From Silene latifolia (Eukaryota; Streptophyta; Magnoliopsida; Caryophyllales; Caryophyllaceae), in NCBI RefSeq assembly GCF_048544455.1, contig NC_133538.1, forward strand, positions 456,457,311-456,521,310: a stretch of DNA of 64,000 nucleotides. The letters run 5' to 3'. The notes beneath the pieces are model-generated. The model did no database searches and was not told the DNA's origin. It saw only the letters and a list, made by a program, of their open reading frames with translations. Position 1 is the first letter of the stretch, and every line of letters begins with the position of its first letter. Below are positions 33,439-45,375 of this stretch, in pieces. Position numbers and translations under genes: made by a program.

Positions 33439-36400
33439 CACTACTACAAATCCCTTCGTTTCTTGACGCTCTAGCCTCGACGCTCTATAGGTGTGTCGAG
33501 ATAATTTTTGTCCCGCCTACTTAAAAAACACCTAATAAACGTCAGTCCAACTTTTTTAAGAATAAAATATTATCAGTCACCTCATCTTACAACTGCAAAC
33601 CCTAATTAAACATTTTCTCCCTCTCAAATCTCACCGTGTCTATCTCGATGTCAAATTCTTTGACATCAATATGCTAGGGGCGATTGACTAATTCTATTCT
33701 CAATTTGTTTTATCGTTCTTCTATGCCAAAGATCCCCAATAATTGGATCTTGTTCACCCTTCATAATTTTAGGGTTTCAAAATGTTCATTCCTATCCAGT
33801 AAATTTGATTTTGGGTGTTCTCAATGGTAATTATCTTATCTGTATTCTTTACCTCTTATTTTTTTATTATTTTTTGTTGTTTTTCAATATCTGAAATGAC
33901 TCTTGTTACTTGTTGCAATTATATGGAATAATCCCAGAAGTAGTGTGCTACTGGTAATATCATTCACTTAAGGGATCGAATTTGAGGCTTTGTATTCTAC
34001 AATGAATCATTTTTAAGGGAGCCCAAAGTCTAATATTGTTCCTTACCCCCTTTCCAACATTCACAGAAAGTTGGATTCTTTGAAATTAATGGATGTTTGT
34101 CATTAATAGGGAATTTCAATGAGAAGAACTGGGAATGTAGAAATTAGAATAACCCACAACCAAATGGAGAAGCTAAGAAAACAAGGAAGAGTTAAAACTT
34201 GTCAAGAGAGAGTAATTGACTTAGATTTGGTATTACTTTTGCTTACTCCCTGCATTTTTTGTTGTCATCATACTCCTAATGTCTCTCTATTTCTTGGTAT
34301 TCTTAGATATTGTTTTTTGCTTATTTGATGGGTTTATGGGCAAACCTTAGTCGAGCACATTTTTTTCTGCGGCATACATTAAAGTTATGCATTATTGACA
34401 TTGCTTTGCTAGTGTAATTTAGGCATGAGCCAATTCTTATCTATGAAACATAAATGGGACAACATAATTAGGCTCACTTAATGGCAATGAAACCACTGCC
34501 AACTTTCAATCCTATTTTACGAGAGCTAAAGTTCAATAATATATTTTAGAGTGGACAAAGTAGATTATGCTATTTTATATTTGTTAACTGGTACTAAAAT
34601 ATGTCAAGTCGCGAGATAGATAAGTTTCATTTGGTGATATTTTAGAGTAAAAACTGGCTGTAAGATATAAGATTGACTGAAATTTTTGTTTTAGCATTAC
34701 ACCTCCTTTTCTGTCATGAGTTTTAAATTCCCATACGACTATGAATTGGAAAAGAACCATATATGGCAACTTCAAGCTTTGCTCTTTAAGGATTGTTGAC
34801 AGGTCGGTGTCCTAACGAGTTACCATATCCTCATTTCGACAAGCACGATGCTAGTTGATTTTTTTTCAAGGTACTTAACTTCTTCATTCGGTTTATATGA
34901 ATCAGATATGCCATATTTACCTAGAGCTCAGTATCCATGTTTGTTAGTTAATTAGCTTCCCTTATTACGTAATAAAAGTGGCTCCATTGATGCTTATTAT
35001 GATGTCTTATGCTGAATATCTCATTTCATTCTACTGCTTGAACAACTCAAGGTTCAAATGCTTGCCACGTACTTAAATTTCCTCTAGAGTTCAGCATTTG
35101 TAATGGTTAGGTAGAATTGCAAAAGTGTATGAGAAAACAATTCGTCTAAGCAGGGCACTTTTAGTCAATTTCAGTTTACAATATGTGAATACATTATGCG
35201 ATATGGCTGCTTACTGGCAATATAAAACGTCTTTCAAGCCATCATCTTCCCAATTGAACAAATAGCAAACACTTAGTACAAGCATAGAGAATTAAAGGGT
35301 TTTGTAATAGTGCACTACTACAAATATCAGGAATTTGTAGTAGTGAGAGTTAAAGGGTTTTGATTTAGATGAATTATTTTGGATCGAAGCTAATTAAAGA
35401 CTAGATTACTCTAGATCTAAATTAGTTCTAGCAAGAAAAACAATTCTAAGTTTAAATTCCAGGCTTTCTATACTCGTTTTTATGTGCTTCAATATGCTTT
35501 ATACTTACATCGTAGAGAAAAATTTCCTCGGTTCTTTAGTACTCCCACTGTCCCAATCATTTGTGTGAACAAATGGGAGTATGTATTTTTGTTTCTACTA
35601 TAGTCAAGTTGATCTCTTTAACTCCATTTAATTTTTAGCTGATTTTTCTCATTGGCTCGTTTATTTCATAGGCCTTACACAACTATCATAACTGAAGTTC
35701 AGGAGCTTTAAGAATTGGTAAGCATAGCTATTGACTTTTTAGCTTAAAATCCAGGTATATTTGGGTATATTTCTTCACTCTAGATTCTAATTATGAAAGG
35801 TGATTAATTTTGTCAACCATATGCTTGATGCCTTTCAATTCCAGATCTTTTACTATCAGTATTTCATTCGGTAATTTTTCTACTTGATGTTAGTTTGATG
35901 GTTCTAGAATTAGTTCAATGATACTCCCTATTTTTCAATCATTTGTTTACCTTACCCTCATAAAGAATAAAAAGGTAAACAAATAATTTGGGACGGATGG
36001 GGCAAATTAGTTTCAGTTAGTGTAATTATATCTTTCCTTTTTCCATTGTAGGATGCAGCATGCACATTATTTTCCGATCATTCATTATGTCAGTGTACAG
36101 TCAGGGGAGGTGTGTAGTTTGCACTCACTATTACTTAAAATAATTATGTTTATTTGCTTTATTATTGCAAATTATATCATCCGATAGTTGTATATTTCAC
36201 TTTGGTTAGGGATACCTTCCATTTTCTCTGTTATCGTAACATGGTGTTTAACGTGAAATCCTACTTATATTTGTGTCCTCACTCATTCTAATTTTTAACA
36301 AAATTATTTGAGTTAGATAAGATTTGTTGAATTGAGTTTTGTATTTGTCTTTAGGCCTTTTGTTATATTCACCTCCTTCTTTCACTTGACTTAGTAAAGT

Positions 36401-38149
36401 ATACCCGTAGTTCTTAGAGGTTCTTAAAAAATGCAATTTGATGACTTATTAAAATGTTAGCTTGTAATGTCAAATCATACGTATTTTTTGGCCTAGATCC
36501 TTGGTGATTAAGATAACTTATGTACATGTAAGGATGTAATACTTTTATTTATTTAGAGAGTGGCTATTACTAGTACTTAATTTGCATAAAACTTTGTCTA
36601 TCAGTTATATCATTTTCGTTTGTTATATGGCAATTGTGAGAGGTAGTAGAGATATATGTCCTATTTGTTTGGGTAAATTCAAAACTATTATATGTTGTAT
36701 GACACAAAGGAGAACTTGAAAGAACATAAAACAAAAGTTTTATGCAGACTATGTGTCAATATCTTCTGTTTAGCCCTCTTAAACATTTAAATAAGTTGTG
36801 CATAAACAAATTATTGAATAGTTTAGCTCCTTAAAAAACTTGTGATATCTAGATCAGACAACACGCAAGTATGCTTTCTGTACTTCAAACTGTTCTGTTA
36901 TTTGTCACCTTAGTTTCATAGTGAATTTCTTATAAAAGTATTAGCCTAAGATATGTATCTTTATGTGAGCCTATAGTGTCCAATGCAATTGAGTCATGCT
37001 ACTGATTAACTAGGGAATTGATAAGGAATCAAATACCACTATCATGTTGACATATTTAACAAATTAGCAAATCTTACTTGAAGTAGTTATTCATGTTATT
37101 ATTATGAAACGAATGAAAATAATCTCATTGCTATAGAGTTTGATTCATTTGCAGTGATCTTTAGTGTCATTCGAAGTTGCATATCTTTTTCTTGGTTAGT
37201 CTTGACGTCTGATGGTTCGCTGGAAGGTTTATAGACCATTGACTATTTGATTTTTGTGAACCGAAACTATCATACGTTAACAATAGAAGAGCCCATATCT
37301 GCTGGAAAATTCTAGACTCTAATGTTGATCCACTTACAAGTTATGATCTTTACACTTGATCCTCTTATGAATCTTCTTTATTGCTTTTCATTAAAAAGAC
37401 CCAGTTGTTGATGTCGTTTAAATTGATGGAAGTTTCTTGGTGATATTTGTTGACTGAATTCCTTGTTTATATCATTTGGTGGTCTTTTTGTTTGTAAGAA
37501 CTTCCTTTCTTCTTTGATATTTTTTTCTTTTGGCCATGTAGACAGATGTCAAATTCATCAAATACTCGTAACAGATCATCTGGATGAAAGGAGCAGTTTC
37601 CGCACACTTTCGAGAGCGCTAATTATGATTTGAGATTTTTTTTTTTAGTTTGTTTGTAAACATATGTGGCAATATTAGTTTCGATTTCTCTTGATTGGAT
37701 GAAATAATGACAATCCTTTGTAGGATTTGGAAATGTATTTAATTTGACAAAGCAATTTATGCTATGAAGTAAAGTTTTGGATATATGGACTCATCAATTT
37801 ATATATTTTCTAAGCCTTCTATGATGTCACTTGGGTAATTTATATAATGTTAGCAAACATCTGAAATACAAATGGCGGAAAAACAATTAGGTGATGGAAA
37901 AAAGCGTCGAGAAAAAGAGTATCCCGATGCTTAAAAGCGTCGGCATTTAAAATGTTTCGTGACACACTAAAGCGTCGACAATTCTTGACAAGGAAAAGCG
38001 TCGAGATCATTGACGCCAAAAAGTGTCACAAATTTCTGACGTCCCAAAAAACCACGCTTTTAAAAGCGTCGAGAAATAAAATGGTGACGCTTTAAAGCGT
38101 CGAGAATAGCCATAAAAAGCGTCGAAAAAGCAAGGGATTTGTTGTAGTG
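33439..38149. mobile_element. Non-autonomous CACTA element inside copia pol, 4.7 kb
   Basis: Left end CACTACTACAAATCCCTT; right end is the inverse of CACTACAACAAATCCCTT. The flanking 3-bp duplications are ATA (33436-33438 and 38150-38152). Subterminal repeats of AAAGCGTCGA occur about seven times at 37900-38130 and in degenerate inverse form after 33460. The ~4.4-kb interior is A+T-rich without TNP1/TNP2 homology; only short frames (for example 34119-34328) exist and I recognise none. It looks intron-like in places (T-rich tracts before CAG) and may contain captured host sequence that I cannot name. Confidence 0.93.
35313..35345. repeat. Back-to-back CACTA termini, 33 bp
   Basis: CACTACTACAAAT, seven bases, then ATTTGTAGTAGTG: a perfect 13-bp inverted repeat of CACTA ends with almost nothing between. 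It is flanked on both sides by nearly identical sequence (AATTAAAGGGTTTTG at ~35290 and GTTAAAGGGTTTTG at ~35349). It lies within the larger CACTA element. Confidence 0.8.
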
Positions 38150-38994
38150 ATAAACGAGAATCAGATCAAAAGATTAATTTCGACTAATGTGATTACACCA
38201 TTTGATTATCAATCATATGGAACATGCAAATATTCCCTTCTTGGCAAGATGACTCGTAATCCTTTTAGCGGTAAAGGAACACGAGCTAGTGAACTATTGG
38301 GACTCATACATACCGATGTGTGTGGACCAATGAGTATCACCGCTCGAGGAAATTATGACTACTTCATAACCTTCACCGACGACTTGAGTAGATACGGGTA
38401 TATCTATTTAATGAAGCATAAGAGTGAAGCTTCGGAGAAATTCAAGGAATTTAAAAATGAAGTAGAGAACCAATTGAACAAAAGGATAAAAGCACTAAGA
38501 TCCGATCGTGGTGGAGAATATCTTAGTCATGAATTCGATTCACACTTGAAAGGTTGTGGCATAATATCACAACTATCTCCACCCGGAACACCACAACTCA
38601 ATGGTGTTGCCGAAAGGAGAAATCGAACCCTACTTGATATGGTTCGATCAATGATGAGTCAAACCGAGCTACCAAACTCGTTTTGGGGATTTGCGATTCA
38701 AACCGCAATTAGATCTTTGAATAATAGTCCCACGACAACAACCGAAAAGACTCCATATGAGATGTGGTTGGGAAGGGTTCCTAATATATCCTATATGAAT
38801 ATTTAGGGATGTGATGCTTACGTCAAGGCAAAGACCGACAACAAACTTGCCCCAAGATCCGAAAAATGTATCTTTGTAGGTTACCCCTCGACCTCTCGAG
38901 GATACTACTTCTACAAACCTCAAGATAACAAAGTGTTTATGTCTTGTGAGGCTGTCTTCTTAGAAAGAATTTATTTTTAAGAGACAGAGTGGGA
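38150..38994 (+). pseudogene. Integrase of copia element E (3' part after CACTA)
   Basis: Resumes the pre-integrase domain (YGTCKYSLLGKMTRNPFSG) and encodes the integrase core: LIHTDVCGPM (first Asp), then DDLSRYGYIYLMKHKSEA, LRSDRGGEY (second Asp) and GVAERRNRTLLDM (Glu). A TAG at 38804 replaces a Trp codon and a further frameshift lies near 38975. The trailing region KCIFVGYPSTSRGYYFY is the normal integrase-RT linker. Confidence 0.9.
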
Positions 38995-39216
38995 GAAATT
39001 TTGAACTTGATGAAGTTCAAGAGCCACAAACCGAGGTAGAGACGCAAGAAGATGTTCCTTCATCGTCTAGCACGGTTGTCCCTCCTCCACTTAGAAGAAC
39101 GGGCCGAAATTTTGAACTTGATGAAGTTCAAGAGCCACAAACCGAGGTAGAGACGCAAGAAGATGTTCCTTCGTCGTCTAGCGCGGTTGTCCCTCCTCCA
39201 CTTAGAAGAAGGGGCC
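38995..39216 (+). repeat. In-frame 111-bp tandem duplication in the integrase-RT linker
   Basis: Two copies, 38995-39105 and 39106-39216, differing at only a few bases (e.g. TCATCGTCTAGCACGG versus TCGTCGTCTAGCGCGG). Each encodes 37 residues including NFELDEVQEPQTEVETQED, so the duplication keeps the frame. Confidence 0.92.
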
Positions 39217-40867
39217 GAGTTATTCGCCATCCCGATCGATATGTGGGACTTATCGAAGAAGATGGAACACTCGATGTGTTGCTTTTAGAAAGTGACGAGC
39301 CTGCCACCTACAAAGCCGCAATCTCTAGTCCAAATTCCTCCTTATGGCTTGAAGCCATGAAGTCCGAGATGGATTCTATGCATGAAAACCAAGTTTGGAA
39401 CTTGGTGGATTTGCCTAAAGGGGCAAGACCTCTTCAATACAAATGGATTTTCAAGGTCCAGAATGGCAAAGAAGGACATGATGATGTCTACAAAGCTAGG
39501 CTAGTGGCAAAAGGATTTACCCAAGTCCAAGGTCTTCATTATGATGAAACCTTCACCCCCGTAGCCATGCTAAGATCCATACGGATTTTGTTAGCGATTG
39601 CCGCATTTCATGATTATGAAATATGGCAAATGGATGTCAAAACCGCTTTTCTAAATGGGCATTTAGAGGAGGAGGTGTACATGATACAACCCGAAGGTTT
39701 TTTTGATTCTAAAAATCCTAACAAAGTATGCAAACTTAAGAGATCCATTTATGGACTTAAACAAGCATCAAGAAGTTGGAATCATCGATTTGATCATGTG
39801 ATAAAAGAGAATGGTTTCACTCGAAGTGTTGAGGAACCAAGTTTATACATGAAATTTAGTGGCAGCAATGTTGTGTTCCTAATCTTGTATGTCGATGACA
39901 TACTACTCATTGGAAATGATATTCTAATGTTGTCTTCGGTTAAGAAGTGGTTGAGTAACCACTTCCAAATGAAGGATTTAGGAGAGGCACAACGCATATT
40001 AGGTATCCGGATCCATAGAGATAGATCCAAGAGGATATTGGCACTATGTCAAGAATCTTATGTTGATAAGATTCTTCGACGTTTCAGCATGGACAAATAC
40101 AAAAGGGAATTGGTACCTATGGTAAGTGGGACAATATTGAGCAAGTCTCAATCGCCCTTCGAACCCCATAATGTTGAACGCATGATGTTGATCCCTTATG
40201 CTTCCGCTGTTGGATCAATCATATACGCCATGATATGCACATGTCCTGATGTCTCGTATGCCTTGAGCATGACGAGTAAATATCAAGGAAATCCAGGTGA
40301 GAGTCACTGGATAGCCATCAAGAACATCCTTAAGTACTTGAGAAGAACTAAGGATTCTATCTTAGTGTTTGGAGGAGACACCGAGCTTTGTGTTAATGGT
40401 TACACGGACTCAAGTTTCCAAACGGATAGAGATGACATGAAATCACAAGCTGGTTTCATTTTTATGCTCAATGGTGGTGTCGTTAGCTGGAGAAGCTTCA
40501 CGGAAGCCGTGGATCGGATTCAACAATGGAGGCTGAGTACATTGCGGATCGGAAGCGCCAAGGAAGTCAGTGTGGATCAGGCAATTCACGGAAGGTCGAA
40601 GAGTAGTACCTACCGCCAATGATCATATCACTCTCTATTGTGATAATAGTGGGACGATCTTCCAAGCCAAAGTCTAGTAATAGATCTAGACATGTACTTA
40701 GAAAATATCATGTAATTAGATATTTCATTGAAAGAAAGGAAATTGCGATATGTAAAGTTGGGACGGATGATAACATAGCTGATCCGCTCACCAAGCCTTT
40801 ATCGCAGGATAAACATGATGGACATGTTGCATCCACGGGACTTAAACGCATGCCTGTTTTATGTTAG
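39217..40867 (+). pseudogene. Reverse transcriptase and RNase H of copia element E
   Basis: The RT spans ~39330-40100 with LWLEAMKSEMDSMHENQVW, QMDVKTAFLNGHLEEEVYM, the catalytic YVDDILLIGND at ~39890 and LGIRIHRDRSKRI. The RNase H begins ~40200 (YTDSSFQTDRDDMKSQAGF) and continues out of frame after an indel near 40510 to its end at 40867 (HVLRKYHVIRYFIERKEI; DNIADPLTKPLSQDKH). Apart from the RNase H frameshift the RT frame is open for 459 codons. The clade within copia is not certain; sequence style suggests Tork/Angela or Bianca relatives. Confidence 0.9.
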
Positions 40868-41631
40868 ATTTTGATATGAAATAAAAGAGTTGTTTTATTT
40901 GATCATATGTATAATCACATTTGTCTTTTATTTTTCCATTACTTTGTCATATTCAAATGGGTCGTGGAGACAAGATTGAACCCCATTAAAGTGAACTAAA
41001 TTAACATAGTAATCGCCCATAGTCACTTGTATGAGGTGACGTGTCGAAGTGACTAGAGTGTGATGCGATTGATGGCAAGTTCAAGTGCCATAGAGTCATA
41101 TGAGAATGACTATTCAATCACATAGGCAGACTGTTAGGAACACTTTATCGGGCTAATGACCGCTTATAGAGTTCTGGCAAATTTATATAGCCTGGTCGTG
41201 GCGAGAGCAATAGTATTCTAATGAGTCGATTCTTTTGACTAAAGACTGTTCGCCTAAGGTGGCACAGTTTCAGATTAACTTTGATTTATGTTACTACGAC
41301 CTTCGTAAATGGGGTCAAATGGGCATATTTTGGGTTATGATGGTTGTGGCTAGTCGAAGAAAATAAGTGCGATAGAAATTGTCCACCCCTTGTCAGGGTT
41401 ATAACAATATCTCAGGGCCACTCGAGGAGAAATGAACTGGAAATGCGTGGCCATGATCGGAAGTTATCTATGGTAGATAATTCCGGTCAATCAGTTAATC
41501 TCCAGATCGAGGAAACCACTCTCGATATGATCACTTGCAAGTACGACCTGAAAGACACCTTCCATTTAGTGGGAGATAGTAATAGGACAAGAGAATTGGT
41601 GACGCACACTTGTCGAGGACAAGTGGGAGAT
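40868..41631 (+). other. 3' non-coding block and polypurine tract of copia element E
   Basis: No protein is supported. It ends with ACAAGTGGGAGAT (~41619-41631), the polypurine tract. The block is collinear with 16822-17640 on the other strand and seems conserved there while coding sequence is not. Confidence 0.75.
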
Positions 41632-42917
41632 TGTTGGAATGTGTGTCCTCCGACAATAATGCGATCACAACTGTCGATCATGATGATCACATATTTAAAT
41701 CTCATTTTAAGAATACATGTGGGATGTAATATTTTACAGTCAACTGGTCCACACATATCGGTAATGATTGGCTTACTAGAGTTTGACATTACTGTCGTGT
41801 GACGGTGGTGATCAGTTGATCCCCTTAGGTCATACCTATAGGGAAATACTCATAATTGATTATTTAATTAATCGTATGCCGATACGAGTTAATTAAATTA
41901 CTTAAAATTGACGGAAGATTTTGTGAGTAAGATTAACGTGTCTTATTATAATTTGATTAAATTGGATACGGTCTAAGTAATCGAATTGTTTTATTACTTA
42001 GATAAAATTATTGTTTACGAAACAATTGAAATTGAAATTGAAATTAAATGAATAATTTATTATAAATACAAGACGTAATTTATAATTTGATAAACCGTTT
42101 TGGTACAAGTAATTACGAATTACTAGTCAATATTGTGTATGACATATTTTATGAGTATGGTAATTTTTAATATGTTAAAAATACATTACAATTTCACATA
42201 TCAAGTAACATGTCACATATGTCACAATTGACAAATGACAAAAGAAAATGGACTACCCATTTTATCTTATGTGTACCGACATAAGGGAAGGGGTTAGGAT
42301 TAATATTTTGTTTTTATTTTAAATAGGAACATGATAATTAACCCTAAGGACTAGCCTTGCATGCCTATCTTTCTTGTGTAGAAAAACAAGTTCATGCATT
42401 GGGCACCCTTCCCCCACCCCACCGGTTTTGCTAAGAGGAAATATAGAGTTTTTCCTCTATTATTCACACTTCTTCAATAACATATTTTCTAGTGTAAGAA
42501 AATAGGGATTTCTCTCTACAATTGTGAAAATTTAGAGAAATAAAAATCTCTCAAATTCTTCCTCTCTTGGCCGAAAAATACAAGAGAGAACAAATTTTTT
42601 TTTGTGTCAAATTTTAAGTAAGACTTGTATTATTTCTAGTACAAAATAATATTAGTTATTAAGAGGTTTCCTTGGGTATATACATTTGGGAGAGGTTCTA
42701 TTTTGGACCTTTTGTTCATCCATTATTAGGAAAGCTCAAGAACTAACAAGAAAGTGATCTTGTTGGTGCCCTAATATCCGAAACCTCAATGTAAGATTGA
42801 CGATTTCTTCTTTTATCTTGCTTTAGTTTGCATGCATAAGATCTAGGATTTATTTTATGACTAAATAAATAAATTCATATATGAATATGTAAATTAATGA
42901 GAATAATGAATCTAACA
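41632..42917 (+). repeat. 3' LTR of copia element E
   Basis: Starts TGTTGGAATGTGTGTCC and ends AATGAATCTAACA, followed by CTTAT. It retains the canonical TG start that the 5' LTR lost. Confidence 0.92.
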
Positions 42918-42922
42918 CTTAT

Positions 42923-43260
42923 ATAACATAGGACAACTTCTATGGAGTTCTATGGAATAGAACAATTCCTATGGAACTAGTCCATGCTCTATTTAAACGG
43001 TTCATTTGAGGATTTAGAAAGAGATTCCATTTTTCGTTAGTAATAGTGGTTTAGCGGAGACTCGTGTTACAATTGAATTGATATCGTATATTAATAGGAG
43101 AAAAGATAAAGACTCAACATAAAACAACGAAATAGTGGGAAAAGAAATATTCATCGTTAATATATGAAAACATTTAAGCATGTTTAACCATTTATATAAT
43201 GACCTCCACCCAATTATATAAATTATTCTGAGATCCAAATCCATACTAACTCGATTGTGG
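42923..43260. other. Unidentified sequence flanking copia E
   Basis: A+T-rich, with a local repeat of TCTATGGA (near 42940-42980). No ORF with a recognisable product. Probably interior of the older copia D. Confidence 0.35.
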
Positions 43261-45375
43261 GCCAACGAGCCCTCTACAACCTAACTAATATGACTTGGTG
43301 GGTTAACTCTTTAACTAATTCTACACGTAGAACTCTCGATCGATGAATTTACGTTAAGTTCATCCTTAGCCCGGACCTATTGCGGCTACGGTTGCTAATA
43401 CTTCCGTTAAGATCAACCAAATTTCTAAGTGTAATAACTATTTATTATCCCACTTACCCAACGTTAATAGAGAGCACCCGAAAAATCGTATTGTACCCTT
43501 ATGAAATTGAGACTCATGGGTTCCTAGTATTTGGTAAGGCTAAGTCTTAATCTTTAAAATGTGTGAGGTCAAGTCAATTTATTATCTATCAAATTTAAGT
43601 GAACTAAATTTTCAAATTAACGATAATTATAATTGACATGGTCGAGGACTCGATATGATATGCATGAATTGTTTATGGCGATTTGGCAATGCATGTAACA
43701 TATAAAGGATAAATGCAAAGCAATATATAAATTTCCTTGTATGGCCTTCCTAAAATAGAAAATCTAATAATCTATTTACAAATTCGGAAACCAAATCCAT
43801 TGGTACCTTGAACTTCAGGTGGCATGTTTCCCAAGGACTCCGTCTTGTTCGGAACGCCTTTCCGATTGGTACCGTCTTGAAAGAACACCGGAATTACAAA
43901 TAATAATAAAATTACATCGCATTTCTATTATAAATTTGTAAAAATGAATCTAGTAAAAATAAAAGTGATACGAGATCACATTAAAATTACAACCGAATCG
44001 GTATTCCCTTACATTACGTGTAATACCGATTAAAACTAAGGGCATACTAAGATAAAATTACATAATTCAAAATTATATAAATAAATTATGACATTCATCA
44101 ATAAAATGCAGCATTATTATATATGATTAACATGCCAAATTAATGTGCCAAATCGCCGTACTTAAACCTTATATCGTATATAATCCAGTTTTATGGAAAT
44201 GCGTGATAATAACTTATTAAATTCACAAATCAATACTTAAATCAAATTTAAGCTCAAGTTAATTACCCTAACTCTCTTAGGACTCAAAAACTAGTCTTTA
44301 CTCAATTTTTGACAATGATTCAACTTGGTTTTCTATTATTGCTTATTAAACTTCTCTTAATCATAATAATTATGAAATAATTCCCAATAAATCATAAAAA
44401 ATTGAAAAAAATTCTAAATCACATTTTTGATACTGGAATATTATAAATATTCTAAAAACTCAATAAAATTTGCCCACAAAATATTTATAATTTACTTCAT
44501 TAATAAATCGTATAAATCATAACTTTTACTATTTAATCCAAATTAAACATAAAAATTATGAAAAAAAATCAAAATCAAAATTTTGAACATTCTTAAATAA
44601 TTTTCAAAACCTGTAAATGGAAAACTTTCAACCAAAAATTTCAAATTAATTTTTATGACTAACAAAGTTGCCCTTTTATCGATTTTATCACATAAAAATC
44701 AATAAACATACCAAATCAATCAAAATTAATCATACAACTTTAGATCTGATGTCCTTATCATATATACAACATTAGGGAAAAATTTCATGCCATAAAATTT
44801 ATTTTAGCTATTTTTGCTAAAAATAGTCACTATTTATATCATTTTAACCATTAAAATTATAAATCATGCATAATAAATCACATTTATCTCAAATTTTACA
44901 TACAATCTATAAAATATGCATGTGACATCATAATAAAATTTCATGGCGTATTTCGAAGTTTAACTAATTTTGGTCATTTAACCTCCATTTATAGCATTTT
45001 TATCACATAAAAATCATAAATCATGCAATATTAATCATATTAATAAGAAATTTTACATACAAACAAGTTAAATATCATGTGAGGTCAAAAAAAAAATTCA
45101 TGATCAGTTTCAAAGTTTAACTATTTTTAGTAAATAAAAGTTCATTTTACTCATTAAAATATAATTATTTCACTAAAAATCATTTAAATAAGCAATAATC
45201 ATCCATAAATCATCAAAATGACCTAAAAATATTTCAGAACCATAATTTATAACATGCATATAAATTTCGTGGCCTATCTTATATGTCACAAATTTCTAGT
45301 TTTATTTTGTTATCAAAAAACTCATAAAAAACCATAAAATGATATGCATGCAACACCAAAGCTCTTGATGCCAAT
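43260..45375 (-). mobile_element. Untranslated leader of minus-strand copia D
   Basis: In reverse complement it follows the element E leader (e.g. ACCGAATCGGTATTCCC here against the same block near 31540; the AAGGCCATACAAGG block near 43740 against 31815). It ends at a primer-binding site: the minus strand reads TGGCATCAAGAGC (~45373-45361), close to the iMet-type TGGTATCAGAGC, adjacent to an LTR end. The left limit is approximate. No coding sequence is seen; small frames are accidental. Confidence 0.7.

Larger units (their letters stand above)
29072..42917 (+). mobile_element. Ty1/copia retrotransposon E, both LTRs present, split by a CACTA element
   Basis: Two 1.25-1.29-kb LTRs bound a collinear gag fragment, protease, integrase, RT and RNase H. 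Target duplications CTTAT lie at 29067-29071 and 42918-42922. Removing the CACTA insertion (33439-38149) leaves ~9.1 kb. The LTRs differ by eye at ~5% of positions over their first 340 bases and less later, plus small indels (including ~30 bp present only in the 3' LTR near 42670), so the insertion is not very recent. Stops and frameshifts in pol make it non-autonomous today. Confidence 0.93.

Noticed and set aside
34119..34328. Small frame inside the CACTA as a captured gene
   Set aside because: No recognisable protein, no convincing splice sites on both sides; kept only as an unresolved possibility in the element's description.
41344..41802. 152-codon open frame before and into the copia 3' LTR
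   Set aside because: It overlaps the polypurine tract and LTR start, and the homologous block at 16822-17640 has no corresponding frame.
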